Origin: Odobenus rosmarus divergens | Lineage: Eukaryota; Chordata; Mammalia; Carnivora; Odobenidae | Direction: 5' to 3' | DNA length: 64,000 nucleotides | Assembly (NCBI RefSeq): GCF_000321225.1 | Contig: NW_004452148.1 | Location: 227,305 to 291,304 of the forward strand | In this document: piece by piece, positions 1-12,164 of the stretch | Numbering within the stretch: position 1 is the stretch's first letter | Layout: the number at the start of each line of letters is the position of its first letter | The notes under the pieces: generated by a model | Told to the model about the DNA's origin: nothing | Databases searched by the model: none | The model's input: the letters and a program-made list of their open reading frames with translations, nothing else | Program-made: the position numbers and the translations under genes

Positions 1-493
1 AATTATTTCAGAAATAGAAAAGTGTAGTTAGAAATCACTTCCTAAAGGAAAAAAAAAAAGAAAAAATGTTCAGAGGAAATCAAGGATTTAAAAAACTGGA
101 GAACGTCCACACATGTATGTGCACACATGCTCATAGAGACTCATAATCTTTACTGAAGCAATTTTGAAGTCTGAGATTAATAGTCTTAGTCATTAGAATC
201 CAAAATGTGGGAATAAATACCTGACAAAAATGTTGGAATAGAATTTTGTAATTTGTTTTTGAATCTGAATGGTAGGTATGACAGCATTTCTAAAAATTAG
301 GGCACGCTAACAAGCATTTTTCTAAAGAAAGAGAACTTTTCTATAAGTCAAGAGACATAAACTCACTATCTATAATACTTGATATTCAAAAGAGAAGATA
401 GTTCTATTTTATTGATGTAAATTATATGACATGCAAAGAATCTCAAAACTTTACATTCTGCCACAGAATAATCTAATAGTTCAAAATCTAGGA
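1..493. other. Unassigned AT-rich DNA
   Basis: No recognisable repeat or coding sequence. It opens with an A-rich stretch near 48-66. Nothing else supportable. Confidence 0.4.
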
Positions 494-860
494 CAGCCCT
501 CAGCAAAGTTTTTCAGCAAACAAATGTCCAGATACTAAATATTTTAGGCTCTGCAGGCCAAGAGACAAAATTGATGATGTTATGTAGATCTCCCATTGCA
601 ATTACTCAGCTCTTCCACTGAAGTGTGAAGACACAGAAAATATGTAAATGAATGAGTATGGCTATGTTCTAATGAAATTTTTGTTTATGAGCATGAAAAT
701 TTGATTATTCTTTAAAAAATTTTGATTATTCTTCTTTTGATTCTTTTAACCATTTAAAAATGTAAGAATGAACATTCTTTGTTCATGTGTGGTATAAACA
801 CAAAGAGGGGGGCTGGATAATGCTGGATTTGGCATGGGGACTTTATTTTGCCAACCCCTG
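494..860 (+). mobile_element. Non-autonomous hAT-Charlie DNA transposon (MER type)
   Basis: The left part has the recognisable track 'actaaatattttaggctctg' and 'caggcca', and the right end closes with 'gccaacccctg', as in the common MER/Charlie repeats. The outermost bases form short terminal inverted repeats (cag...ctg). The flanks give an imperfect 8-bp duplication, atctagga (486-493) and attaagga (861-868), 6 of 8 matching, which is the TSD length of hAT elements. A small direct duplication of 'ttttgattattctt' lies inside at about 695-735. No transposase is present. The exact MER subfamily is not certain. Confidence 0.7.
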
Positions 861-1210
861 ATTAAGGACTGAACCAATGAGTCATCCCTGCAATGTGGAT
901 AAGTCTAAGCTTGAGCCTGAGATTGCTGCTTTCTCACACATGTAACCAAGATGCATGGCTCTATGTGTAAGTTTCTCAAATATGGACATTTACTCCTAAC
1001 TTTCTGACAACTATTTGCAAACCATCTAGTTTGTCCACCATATGAGAAAAGAATGCACACTCATCTCCACCAAGTCAAAATTTCTTCTCAAGGAAACAAT
1101 TTGTTAGGATTTTCAGAAAGAACACTCATATTTCAAAAGTTATTCAATCTGTTATATCTGTCTTCCTGATGGATACTGTAAACAAGGCCACTCTCTTTTA
1201 TTTTACCTTT

Positions 1211-1651
1211 GGTATGTGGTAGGTTGAATGGTGGCTCAGAAAAAGATATGTCCATATACTAATTTCTGAAACCTGTAAATGTAAAATTATTTGGAAAAAG
1301 AATTTTTGTAAATGAAATAATTTAAGGATCTTGATATGAAGAGATGACCCTGGATTACACAAGTGGTCCTTATATCCAATGATGAATGTCTTTACAAGTC
1401 TTCTGAGAGAAGAAGACCATGTGAGGATGGAGACAGAGATTGGAGTGATGCAGCCACAAGCCAAGGAATTAGAATAGCCACCAGATGCTTGAAGAAGATG
1501 GCTTCTTCCCATGAACTTTTGGAGGGAGCAGGGCCCTGTCAACACCTTGATTTTGGACTTCTGGTTTCCAGAACTAAGAGAATAAAGTTCTGTAATTTTA
1601 AGCCATCAAGTTTGTGGTAATTTATTATGGCAGCCATAGGAATCTAATACA
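1211..1651 (+). mobile_element. Solo LTR, ERVL-MaLR family (MLT1 type)
   Basis: The order of landmarks follows MLT1 LTRs: a 'taggttgaatggtg' start, 'gatatgtcca', 'cacaagtggtccttat', 'gaccatgtgaggatggagac', 'gacaccttgattttggactt', a polyadenylation signal 'gaataaa' near 1579, and an end in 'gcagccataggaatctaat'. No internal retroviral sequence is attached, so this is a solo LTR left by recombination. The short open frames here are LTR sequence, not genes. It is strongly diverged and so old. Confidence 0.8.
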
Positions 1652-1803
1652 ACTTCATTTATTTCATAAATGGTAATAAAGAATATTATTCTCTATAACC
1701 CTAAAATACCATCTCTTTGATTTTATGTGTATTCATGAAATTAAAGGGAAATTAATGTTATGCTTGTAAACCACTCAATGAAAGACTGTTAAAGACATTT
1801 CAA

Positions 1804-1989
1804 GGGCGCCTGGGTGGCTCAGATGGTTAAGCGTCTGCCTTCGGCTCAGGTCATGATCCCAGAGTCCTGGGATCGAGTCCCACATCGGGCTCCCTGCTCC
1901 TTGGGAGCCTGCTTCTCCCTCTGCCTCTCTCTCTCTCTCTCTTTCATGAATAAATAAATAAAATCTTTAAAAAAAAAAAAAGAAAAAAA
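1804..1989 (+). mobile_element. CAN SINE (SINEC), young type
   Basis: tRNA-derived head 'gggcgcctgggtggctcag', TC-rich middle, tail with aataaataaataaaatctttaaa then poly(A). A perfect 13-bp TSD, aaagacatttcaa, lies at 1791-1803 and 1990-2002. The pol III A box and B box regions are present in the head. Little divergence from the family consensus. Confidence 0.95.
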
Positions 1990-2002
1990 AAAGACATTTC
2001 AA

Positions 2003-2216
2003 AGGAGTAGAGATGAACCATGTAAAAACAGGGGGGATGGGTTAGCCTGGTGATGGATATTAAAGAGGGCACATACTGAATGGGGCACTGGGTGTTATAT
2101 GCAAACAATGAATCATGGATCACTACATCAAAAACTAATGATGTAATGTATGGTGATGAACATAACATAATAAAAGAATACATAAAACAAACCACAAATT
2201 AAAAAAAAATAAAATA
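2003..2216 (+). mobile_element. 5'-truncated L1, 3' UTR only (carnivore type)
   Basis: Contains the L1 3' UTR landmarks 'gatgggttagcctggtgatg', 'gcactgggtgttatatgcaa', 'aatgaatcatggatcactac' and 'aatgatgtaatgtatggtga', then an A-rich tail. The same module recurs in reverse at 16.1, 54.3 and 63.7 kb. It sits directly 3' of the SINE above; no clear TSD of its own. Confidence 0.85.
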
Positions 2217-2229
2217 TTAAGATAAACAG

Positions 2230-3819
2230 AAAAAAAAACAACCTCAGCTTTTGACATCAGCAACTCTTCTGAAATTAAGAGGAAACAAGCAAATTTCTAA
2301 AATAGCAGACTTTGAAGGTTTATCAACTTCTTAAAATTGACAGAATAAGTTATATCTTCCATATTTAAATATAAACTTTTTGAGAGAAGATTCTGTGATG
2401 TATTCATTTTCTAATATCCACAAAGTCAAAGGTAGTGTCTTCAAATACTAGAAGGTCCTGTTGTGCTTGGACTCAATGGATGAATCTTGGGAGCCACCAT
2501 AGATGACATTTTTATTACTATTGGCTTTCACTTATGGGATGACTACCTTGTCTGAGACCTTTCCAGACCTTTTTCTTTGGATCAGAAGTGAAACCTTGAG
2601 TTGTTAAAATATACAAAAATGAACTTGGAGCCTAAAAATGACTTACAAATGGAGATATGCTGCTAATTATCCCAAAGGCCGTATGAGCTTTCTTTGATAG
2701 TTTCTATTTCAAACACCAAAATACTTTCAAAATTCTCTCAAATATTTGCTCTATTTTAGAAGCTGTTAATAATTTGAGCTAAAATATTAGGGACTTTCAA
2801 TGAATCAAGAAATTAGCCTCAGATATAATTTTTATCTTAATAACTCTCTTTTCTGTTATACACTAAGAGAAATAACTGCCTCGTATTGTTACTACTATTG
2901 CTGTTATTGATGAATTAATTATGAAAGAGTTAAAAATCAGTGGCCAGAGATTTTTAAGGTTATTTTTTTTCAGAGGAAAAGAAACCTGGCACTGACAATT
3001 GAAAACCCTAATTTGGCCCATGCAACCATTGTGAAAACAGTGAAATTTTTCCTTAGTGCCAAATATAGAATATTATTCATGTGAATTTTACAGTTAGATG
3101 GGATTGATTAATATTATTTTGCATGGTCTTAATATTACAATGGCCATATGTTTCAAGTTTTGTTTTAAAATTATAAAAAAGTTATTTGCCAATGTAATCC
3201 ATTTTTCCAGGGAAAAGAAAGAAATTTGCTTGAAGAAACATTTCTGCCTTGAAAATTAAGATATAGTTAATTCATTCGTCAACCAATTTCCAGATAAGAA
3301 AAGAAATCTGAATAATGGGTCTAAAATGTTACCAGGAATGAACTTGCTTATGTTCTTCTCTCTCTCCTTCCCTTCCTCCCTCCACCCTATTTCTGACATT
3401 TAGAAAAAGAAAACAAAAATCTTTTCTCTCAACAACAAACTGACAAATGGAGTACTAAATGGAAAAAATGTAATCAAGTGAAGTTGTTCTTTAATAAAAC
3501 AACCTGCCATTTTAACACACTGCGGCTATACAGAAGAGAATTTTCAAATTTTCTAAAAATATTAGCAAGATACCCTCATTCTGGAAGAGAGAAATAATAA
3601 CTTACATGATAGGGATAAACACAAGATTGCTAATAGATTCAGCTGGACAAGACTATTTCCTTAAGATTTGAGAATTAGACTGGCTTCCCTCTTTCCCTTA
3701 GCTGAAATGCAATTCTCAAAATAAATAATAGCTATATATTGCTCTGCACCTATAACCCTATGATCATTAAGTTTTTGTTGATTCCTGTTGAATATTTACC
3801 TTATTTGAGAGTGCATCTA
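2230..3819. other. Unassigned AT-rich DNA
   Basis: About 1.6 kb in which I recognise no repeat and no coding potential. It holds a short TC-rich run near 3357-3383. Confidence 0.4.
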
Positions 3820-4058
3820 TAGGCATACCTCAGAGATATTGTGGGTTTGGTTCCAGACCACTACAATAAAGCATATATTGTAATAAAGTAAGGCAAATAC
3901 ACTTGTTTTGGTTTCCCAGTGCATATGAAAGTTATGTCTTCACTATCGTAGTCTATGAAGTGTGCAATAGCATTATGTCTAAAAAATGTGCATCCCATAG
4001 TTTAAACATACTTGATTGCTAAAAAACGCTAACCATCATCTCAGGTTTCAGTGAGTTG

Positions 4059-4325
4059 TCATCTTTTTCCTGGTGGAGGGTCTTGTCTCAAAGTTGATGG
4101 CTGTTGACTGATCAGAATGGTGGTTGCTGAAGGCTGGGGTGGCTGGGGCAATTTCTTAAAATAAGACAACAATGAAGTTTGCAGCATTGATTGACTCGTC
4201 CTGGCACAAATGATTTCTCTGGAGCATGCAAGGCTGTTTGACAGCATTTTACCCCCCAGTAGAACTTCTTTAAAAATTGGAGTCAGTCCTCTCAAACCCT
4301 GCCACTGCTTATGTATTATTCTCAA
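4059..4325 (-). pseudogene. Tigger1 transposase relic, C-terminal part
   Basis: Reverse-strand frame that reads like the C-terminal tail of Tigger1 transposase: motifs '[13 protein letters not shown]', '[20 protein letters not shown]' and '[14 protein letters not shown]'. It has no start of its own and is disconnected by stops and shifts from the DDE core upstream at about 4.8-5.3 kb. The family encodes a cut-and-paste transposase acting at TA sites; this copy cannot. Confidence 0.8.
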
Positions 4326-4879
4326 TCATTGTCATTTGAACAGTCTTCACAACATCTTCATCAGGAGTAGATTTCATCTCAAAAAACCACTTTCTTTACT
4401 CCTCCATAAGAAGCAGCGTCCCATCCATTCAAGCTTTATTATGAGATTGCAGCATTTAGTGAAATCTTCAGGCTCCATTTCTAACTGTAGTTCTCTTGCC
4501 ATTTCCTCTACATCTGCAGTTACCCCTCCATCTAAAGCTTGAACCCCTCCAAGTCATCCATGAGGGCTGGAATCAACTTCTTCCAAACTCCTGTTAATAT
4601 TGATATTTTGACCTCTTCCCATGAATCACGAATGTTCTTAATGGTTTCTAGAATTCTTCCAGAAGGTTTTCAAATTTCTTTGCCCAGGTCCACCAGGGAA
4701 ATCACTATCTATGGATGCTATAGCCTTATAAAATGTATTTCTTAAATGGTAAGACTTAAAAGTTAAATTTACTTCTTGATCCAAGGGTGTACAATGGATA
4801 TTGCATTAGCAGGAATGAAAATAACACTAATCTTATTATTGGAGATTGGATCTCCAATAATCTCATAATCTCCAGTTGG

Positions 4880-5265
4880 AGCTCTTGGGTTACCAAGTAT
4901 ATTGCCAATGAGCAATTATATTTTAAAAGGAATTTTTTTTTCTAAGAAGTAAGTATCAAAGTGGGCTTACAATATTAAGTAAACCATGTTGTAAACACAC
5001 ATGATGCCATCTAGGCTTTGTTTTATTTATAGAGCACAGACAGAGGAGGTTTAACATAATTCATAAGTTCCTTAGGATTTCTGGAATAATAAATGAGTGT
5101 TGGCTTCAACTTAAAGTAACCAGCTGCATTAACCCCTAACAAGACAGTCAGCCTGTCCTTTGAAACTGTGAAGTCAGGCATTGACTTCTCCTCTCTAGCT
5201 ATAAAAGTCCTAGACGGCATCTTCTTTTAATAGGAAGCTTTTTTGTATACATTGAAAATCTGTTG
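4880..5265 (-). pseudogene. Tigger1 transposase relic, DDE catalytic core
   Basis: The reverse strand reads [17 protein letters not shown]...[20 protein letters not shown], which is the core of a pogo/Tigger DDE transposase. Both acidic residues that I can place are lost. The family NVDE motif reads N-V-Y-K here (Tyr codon at 5245-5247), and a stop replaces Trp at 5227-5229. The DNAPGHP motif reads G-N-I-L-G-N-P, with Gly at 4914-4916 and a further stop at 4926-4928. The element was therefore dead long ago. The family assignment is secure; the residue placement relies on my memory of the family. Confidence 0.85.
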
Positions 5266-5957
5266 TTTAGTGTAGCCATCCTCATTAATGATCTTAGCTA
5301 CATTTTCTGGATAACTTGCTACAACTTTTATATCAGCACTTTCTGCTTCGTCTTGTACTTTTATGTTATTGAGATGGCTTCTTTCCTAAATCTCATGAAC
5401 CAACCTCTGTTAGCTTCAACTTTTCTTCTGTAGCTTCCTCACCTCTCTCAACCTTCATAGAATTGAACATAGTTAGGGCCTTGCTCTGGATTAGACTTTG
5501 GCTTAAGAGAATGTTATGGCTGGTTTGATCTCCTACCCACACTGCTAAAGCTTTCTCCCTATCTGCAATAAGGCTGTTTCACTTTCTTATCATTCATATG
5601 TTCACTGGAGTAGCACTTTTAACTTCCTTCAAGAAGTTTTTTTTTGCATTCACAACTTGGCTAACTGGTGGAAGAGGCCTACCTTTTGGCCTTTCTCAAC
5701 TTCTGACATGCCTTCCTCAACTAGGCTTAGTCATCTGCAATCTTATCTTGCAATCTTATATGGGGGCAGTTTGTGGTGATCCAAAATACTTATAGTAGTA
5801 ACATCAAAAATCAGTGATCCCAGATCACCATAACAAATATTATAATAATGAAAATGTTTGAAATACTGTGAGAATTACCAAAATGTGATACAGAGACATG
5901 AAGTGAGCAAATGCTGTTAGAAAAATGGTGCCAATAGACTTGCTCAAAGCAGCATTG

Positions 5958-5988
5958 AGACACACACACACGCACACACACACACACA
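5958..5988. repeat. (CA)n microsatellite
   Basis: A run of CA with one CG interruption (acacacgcacac), lying within the right part of Tigger1. Likely length-variable. Confidence 0.95.
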
Positions 5989-6039
5989 ACACCACAATAT
6001 CTGTGAAGCAATAAAGCAAAGTGCAATAAAATTATTTAG

Positions 6040-9000
6040 ACCCATACTAGATGCATCTTACCTGAATGCAGAACCATTTTTACTTCCGAGTTCAAATACC
6101 GTACAATTCCCTCTACCACAAAAGCAGAATATCATTACATAGTGCTGCTTGGGACATGCAAGCATGGGATGTCTAATCATAAGCTCATATGGACATTTGA
6201 ACCCAAGTTCTACAATTGGGAAGTGATTTACCAGCAACTAGGATATGTAGACTGTATGTTATATGCACAGCCTTGAAGACAAACTGTGTAAATGGGATGC
6301 TGAATAAACACCTAGAATGTAGTAACTTGATCTTTGCTGTGGAAGGAATATGGTATCTGATGAAAAAGCAAAAGAATCTGAAACACATAACCCCAAAATG
6401 GCCAACATTGAGATGTTGGAGTTTTCTGGTAGGCAGCTTATTTGCGTAGGTAGTAGTCAGAAAAATGCCAACCATTAATTAGCTTCATGCTTGGGGGATA
6501 ATCCTATCATTTCTAGGTCTTCTCTTTTATGGATTGCTTGAAGTTTGAGATAAGTGGTTTATAGATTCCTTCCAAATCTAACATTCTATGATTTCATTGG
6601 AAGAATGTCATATCTCTTATTAGTTTCAGAAACTAACATCTGTAATCAATCCAAATTCAACTTATGTTTGAAAAACTTGTTCTTCTAAACTTTGTTCAAA
6701 TTAATACCACATTAATTTAGGGGAACAGGATGACAGACTGGAGAACAGAGACAGAATACCAGTGATACTTAGGTAATGGTGCCAATAACAACAAGAAAGC
6801 GCAGATCTACAAACCCATATGAAAAAGAGCAGTAAAACATTCATTTCTAAATCTTTTCTCAAAAACTGGCAAGATACCATTGCTTTTAGTGAAAAGACAA
6901 ATAATCATCCGCTAGGGAAAGTCAGGCACATCATTGCTAACAGTTGTTTTTGAATTAGGCCACTTCCTTAGAATTAGGAGCACTAATAATTTTTAAACCT
7001 TTTCCATATGCCAGGGAAGTGAGAGTAACAATGGAAAGAAAAATAATTTCTTTCCATTTATGGATTTGTCAACTCCAGGTTGAGTTATACAAATTTCCAT
7101 TTTGGAGGTCAAATAATATCAAACACAAGGAGTTCTACATGGTTCATAGATATACATTTATTACACATACATGTGAATACACACGTACACACAAAGAATT
7201 TAACCATTGAGATATTAGTATTTTCTTTTCTTGGGTCAAATGTTTCTTAATGTCATTTTCCCAAAAGTATCATTACCAATATCGTCCTTCTGATATTTCA
7301 ACAAGATGCTACCTGTTACAAAATCATAACATATGGGTATAAGGATTTAATTGTTGATTTAAAAAATCTTAGATCTCGCTCTTCTACTTTCTTTTTGTAT
7401 CCCATTGAGGATTAACTACTCTCTAGTGAGGTATGGTCCTTTGGGTACATTTTATAATTTCTACAGAACCAGAAAACTGCCAATCAAACCATCTGCCATT
7501 TATTTATGGATCAATACAATTGTGTAGTACAGTTGTTCTAAAGTTGCTAGCAAACAAGGATGGGGTGATGAGTCTAGTATTGATTGACTCATGTCACAAG
7601 CTGTCATGGAAGAAAAGAGTGCTAAAATTATACATATATTATAAAAATAGAAGTGTCTGGGAGGAAAAAAAAAATCCATCAACTTTATCTTTTTTTCTAA
7701 CTTATTTCCCAATAACTTTCTGAAAAACCATCAGTGCCCTGGCTACAAATACCAACTTTACCGAAGCAAACGCATGTTGGAGATGTATTTGTATGGCTAA
7801 GTATTTTACTAACACTTTGTAAATGGCAAATGGGGGTTGATACACAATATGTAAGAAAAGAAATAAATGGGGAATATAGAACAAGTTATAATACTATTTT
7901 TTATTAAATCAGTTTAACTAATGATTAGAAATGACAGTCTGGTATAAAAAATGTTTCATACCTATTTCCAGCAAGCCACAAAGATTATGAAAAAATTGAT
8001 TTCGTTAAGCTGAGGAAATATTAAAATTCATTTGGTAGATGGCCATTGTGCTTCCAGTTTGAAAACACTCTTGATATAATCAGGCCTCAAGGAGATGCTG
8101 CAGGCAGGACTTGATAGATTTCTCATCCATCTTGATTATCTTGCATAGCTCCAAAAAACCTAAAGTTTTATTTAGTTGGAAATGCTTCACACTCTTCCCT
8201 CCCACCTCCAAACTTCTGGATAAGTCACAATGTGGTGTGTCTAGTTCCCTAGGGTTCCACATTACTGAACCCTCCCATCCTGAGTGGCCCCGTGCAAAGA
8301 TATAATACCGTGAAAATATAAAAAGATTATGCCACCTTCTGTGATTAAAAGCAGAAAAAAAAATTGGCTCTCACTAATGTTTTGTGCTCATTAGTAAGTC
8401 TTGCTTTTCCATAAGGAGATTGTTAATTTTGTTTTTTCCTCGTAGATAATGATTCACTTTACCAGTACAACTCTTGACTCTCAACTGAAGGTAAAATTTC
8501 CCTATAGTTCAATCAAGGCAGTGGATCTTACAGTCCCTGGAAGACAGACTTTCTAGATTTGATCTTTGCAGCAGTAATATGCAGAGTAAAAATATCATAT
8601 TTCTAGCACACAAATGGTGATTTCACTAATTATTTAAATCCAACCTCCAGTTGGCATATACCAGTATGCTCTGGAGATTCTCCTCCAACTTAATATTTGC
8701 AAACTATGCTCTCTTATGCCAGATAAAATTTGAAATGTCTCCATCAATTTGAATTCAAATAAAGGATATCACTTTCTTTCTCTTTTAAATATATTTTTAT
8801 CACATTAGCATTTAAACATGGATTTAGTCTCTTAGCAAGATGGGATGTGTGATAAAATGGAGGGGGGAAAAAAGCAAAGTTCTGGGAAGGATCTTTAGTT
8901 CCCTGAAGGAAGCAATTTAAAGCTCATAGTTGGAAGCAAAAGAAAGAAGTACAAATGTACTATTAATACTCCTGAACTACTGAAATATGCAAACTGAAAT

Positions 9001-9350
9001 ATTAAGAACATTGTATAATATGTATATATAAATATTTTATAGCCATACACTAGAAAACTGTTTTGAACCAATATTCTAATAAAAAAATAAAATGGTCACT
9101 TTTACCTATTTTTTACACCATCAGGCTTTTTTGTTTAACTCTTATTTGACAACATCAAAAAGATTTTATCTCATTACACACTGACTTTAACAAATTTCAT
9201 GCAAATGTAGCTTAGTAAAACTTGTACTTATTGCATGCAAAGGTTAATGCTGTTGCTTTCTTTTGAGTTTAAGCATATGGTTATAGATACAGGGTTTCAA
9301 ATAAATACTCCAGGCAACTTGTCACAATATGGAGAACATGGTATTTTTTT
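6040..9350. other. Long stretch with no recognised repeat or gene
   Basis: About 3.3 kb, AT-rich. I see no SINE, L1, LTR or coding sequence. Weak L2/MIR-like phrases occur but are not good enough to call. It contains a perfect short inverted repeat at 7030-7058. The part 8040-8310 is less AT-rich and keeps its sequence complexity, so it could be functional, but nothing specific is visible. Confidence 0.4.
7030..7058. repeat. Short perfect inverted repeat
   Basis: Arms aatggaaagaaa (7030-7041) and tttctttccatt (7047-7058) around a 5-base loop. In 64 kb of AT-rich DNA this could arise by chance. Confidence 0.6.
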
Positions 9351-9356
9351 AAAAAT

Positions 9357-9385
9357 GTATGTGTATATATATATATATATATATT
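9357..9385. repeat. (TG)/(TA)n microsatellite
   Basis: gtatgtgtatatatatatat followed by poly(T). Simple repeat, likely polymorphic. Confidence 0.9.
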
Positions 9386-9389
9386 TTTT

Positions 9390-10345
9390 TTTTCTCAGTG
9401 AATGTGTGTGTTTAAGATGAGAGCAAAGATAAGTAAGGTCTGTGAGAGGAACTCAACATCAGCATATACAACTGGGTTCAATTTACTACTTAATATCATT
9501 AGAATTGTTTCATCGTTATCCATTCACTGTTTCAAATGAGCCCCTCAATCCATACATTAGCACACACATACTGATGGCCCGGCATTTATGCTCTTACAGG
9601 TTTGCTTAATCCTCTATGTTTTTGACTGCCAATATACCCCCTTTCAGTAATGTCACAGTTAATATGAAGGGATGCAATAGTACATTCATATGTGTCCCTT
9701 GCTGCACCTCATGCTCTCTGTTCCCTAGCCAGCACCCACCTGCTCCATTTCTCCTCTTTCCCCCATTCTGATGACTGCTCTCTTCCGCCCTCTGACAATT
9801 TGAATCCTGGACAACCCTCTTGTTCTTGCATGATTCTGACACTGCGTAGGTCAGCATTTCCTTGATATTTTGCCAAATAGAGGGCAAAAGTTTTAAAATA
9901 TCAACTTCTGGATCTGTTGGAAATCCTATTACTCCCTGAGGGGGAAGCTTCTCTGTTGGTCAAGAGAATGACGTCTGAGTGCTGAGGTCATGAGAGAATT
10001 CAAGTCCCCATTAATATTGAGTCCCAGTGGCTACACCACTCCCCCTGCTGTTAGATTTTTCAATCCCTCCATCAATTATGTAATGCAGTATTAGTTTATA
10101 TGGTGGTCCAAAGTGGTCTGAATTAGATTCCAGTGACTTACAAATAAACAAACATGCTCTTTTCAGCCAGGTGCTAAATAAACTGTGTGTTGATGGGGAA
10201 CAAGTATTCTTACTATACCAAAGAATGAGAAGATTTTTGTCTTGGGGACTTAATAAGAATAACGACAAAACAAAATTAGTTAGAAAAATTGAGGCACTAT
10301 AAGAAATTGCTTAAAAAACTTTTAACTATAAAATAAAAAAAGCTG
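9390..10345. other. Unassigned DNA
   Basis: No recognised repeat. 9590-9850 is somewhat C/T-rich with a few short open frames that resemble nothing known. Confidence 0.35.
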
Positions 10346-10540
10346 GGGCGCCTGGGTAGCTCAGTCATTAGCGTCTGCCTTTGGCTCAGGTCATGATCCC
10401 AGGGTCCTGGGATCGAGCCCTGCATCAGGCTCCCTGCTCCGCAGGAAGCCTGCTTCTCCCTCTTCCACTTCCCCTGCTTGTGTTCCCTCTCTCGCTGTGT
10501 GTCTCTCTGTCAAATAAATAAGTAAAATCTTTAAAAAATA
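10346..10540 (+). mobile_element. CAN SINE (SINEC)
   Basis: Head 'gggcgcctgggtagctcag', then 'ggctcaggtcatgatcccag' and 'tgtcaaataaataagtaaaa'. The flanks aaaaaagct and aaaaagcaa are too A-rich to define a TSD firmly. Confidence 0.93.
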
Positions 10541-10624
10541 AATTTAAAAAGCAACAAAAATATTCAAGTACAGACATAAAACATCTCAGGTATAAATTAT
10601 CTAATGGGTTTTATTAGATAATTT

Positions 10625-10710
10625 ATTCATTTATGGAATAGGAATTGAGACATACTAAATGTAGGTAATGTCCTAGACACTAGGGATACATAATATGTGG
10701 AGATATGATT
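10625..10710 (-). mobile_element. L2 fragment (3' end)
   Basis: 'ttcatttatggaataggaat' through 'gtcctagacactagggatac' reads as the reverse complement of the L2 3' end (family phrase: end-of-body 'gcctggcacatagtaggcgc' then 'aataaatatttgttgaatga'). Old and diverged. Confidence 0.55.
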
Positions 10711-10799
10711 GTTTGGAGGCAAATGAGTAAGGGTAAAAGCTGAAAAAAAAATAGAAATATATTGTAATAGCCCAAATAGAATGAGTGCAGAGATGGGGT

Positions 10800-10804
<5 letters not shown>

Positions 10805-10831
<27 letters not shown>
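10805..10831. repeat. Poly(A) tract, about 27 bases
   Basis: Uninterrupted A run. The flanks (gggtaaagt / gattgatgac) show no clear TSD, so its origin is unclear. Confidence 0.9.
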
Positions 10832-11104
10832 GATTGATGACACATTTAGGATTTAGAATTTACAGATATGCTGATGGATTAGACATGCATGAAGTTATCA
10901 AGAGAGGTGTTATGCTTTTTGTTGCAGAAGATTCTTTGTCTGCCTGAATTTGCTGCAACTTCTCAAGTTCCTTTTGGCTTTGAGTCTCAACTATGTAGCT
11001 TTCATGCATTATGTTTCTTTTTTTTTTGTTTTTTTGTTTCTGCAATTGTAACTGCACAAATCTACACAAAGTTATTTTCTTACTACAAAGAACAAGTTCA
11101 GCCC

Positions 11105-11610
11105 TACCATGCATTAGGCACTGCATTGGGTACTTAGGTTGTAAAATTAGGTAAGCCTTGATGGTTAGGCTATCCATAAGGTAATGTGACAAATGGGGGG
11201 GTAGTCATTTAAAAACAGTGGAATGAACTCATAGAGGGCTTGTAATAAAAGTGAGTCTGGGTGCTGTCGGGGAAGGACATAGAGACATGGTGAGTTCTAA
11301 GTGTGGGGGCTGCAGAACGACCTTACTGTTGAAAACCAAGTTGAATTCAAGGTGAATGGTGTAAGTTTTGCAGAAAAGTGGAGGGAAGACAATTCCAGAC
11401 GGAAGCCCCATGTGACTAAAGATGCATTGACATAAAATGGACTGTTAGGTCCAGCAAATCTCCTACAGGTCAGTGGAAATGGAGTAGGTTAAGAAAGAGT
11501 GACAGGAAAGTGGGATAAAAGACAAAACTAAAGTTTATGCTATATCAAGTGAATATGGAAGGCCATTAGAGGTTTTGAAAGTGTGAAGAACAAAATGCTT
11601 CTTCGCTGAC
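11105..11610 (-). mobile_element. L2 fragment (LINE2)
   Basis: Reverse-complement L2 landmarks in order: 'caatgcattaggcactgc'-like start, 'gaagacaattccagacggaa', 'gtgggataaaagac', 'ggaaggccattagaggtttt' and 'gaaagtgtgaagaac'. Roughly 500 bp, diverged, no ORF. Confidence 0.65.
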
Positions 11611-11644
11611 TTTTTTCTTATTCCATCTGTTCTTGAGTTCTTAA

Positions 11645-11835
11645 TAGAGTCAGTGACTGTGCCAAATCTTTTATTTACTTTCTCTCAATGATTCTTCACA
11701 ACAGCACAAGAGAGGATATTATTCTTCCCATTCTAAAAACAATAGAACTGTGGCTATGTAACAAGCTGAGGGCCACGCAGCTAAGAACTGGCAATGATGG
11801 GTTCAAAATCCAGGAATATTTTACCACAACAAATT
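11645..11835 (-). mobile_element. MIR element
   Basis: Reads as reverse MIR: 'gattcttcacaacagcacaa', 'ggatattattcttcccattc', 'tgtaacaagctgagggccac', 'gcagctaagaactggcaatg', 'gttcaaaatccaggaat'. Ancient tRNA-derived SINE. Confidence 0.7.
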
Positions 11836-12164
11836 CTTGCCTACAGATTTTGGCCTAAAAAATAAATCTCACTTCATTTAATTCCCTTCTCCCTTCAATC
11901 TTTTTTCCTATCCTTTTCCCACACACACTTCAAAAAGCAACCTGCACTTCCTTTATTGGTTACTTTCTGTTCAACCCAATTTCTATTAATTATTTTCTCA
12001 TTGATAGAATAACACTTACTAATAGCTTACTGATTTTCCTGGCACACATATCTATCACGGTTTGCCTCTAAGCCCATTTTCTATAAAATGTAAATCATTT
12101 GTGTTATGACATTGATAAATAATTACTTGAAAAGTATATTTAATTGGATTTCCTATATTACATT

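Larger units (their letters stand above)
3820..6035 (-). mobile_element. Tigger1 DNA transposon (TcMar-Tigger), nearly full length
   Basis: The left end 'aggcatacctcagagatatt' and the following 'ttccagaccactacaataaa' are the Tigger1 terminus. The right side keeps 'caccataacaaatat', 'ccaaaatgtgatacagagac' and 'gcaataaagcaaagtgcaat'. Between them runs the reverse complement of a pogo-like transposase. About 2.2 kb survives of an element usually near 2.4 kb. The target dinucleotide TA is visible on the left; the right terminal repeat is badly eroded. A CA microsatellite (5958-5988) has grown near the right end. Heavily mutated and inactive. Confidence 0.92.

Noticed and set aside
1363..1620. Plus-strand open frame of 85 codons
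   Set aside because: Entirely within an MLT1 LTR.
10805..10831. A second body-less poly(A) insertion
   Set aside because: The flanks show no duplication, so a retroinsertion is not supported.
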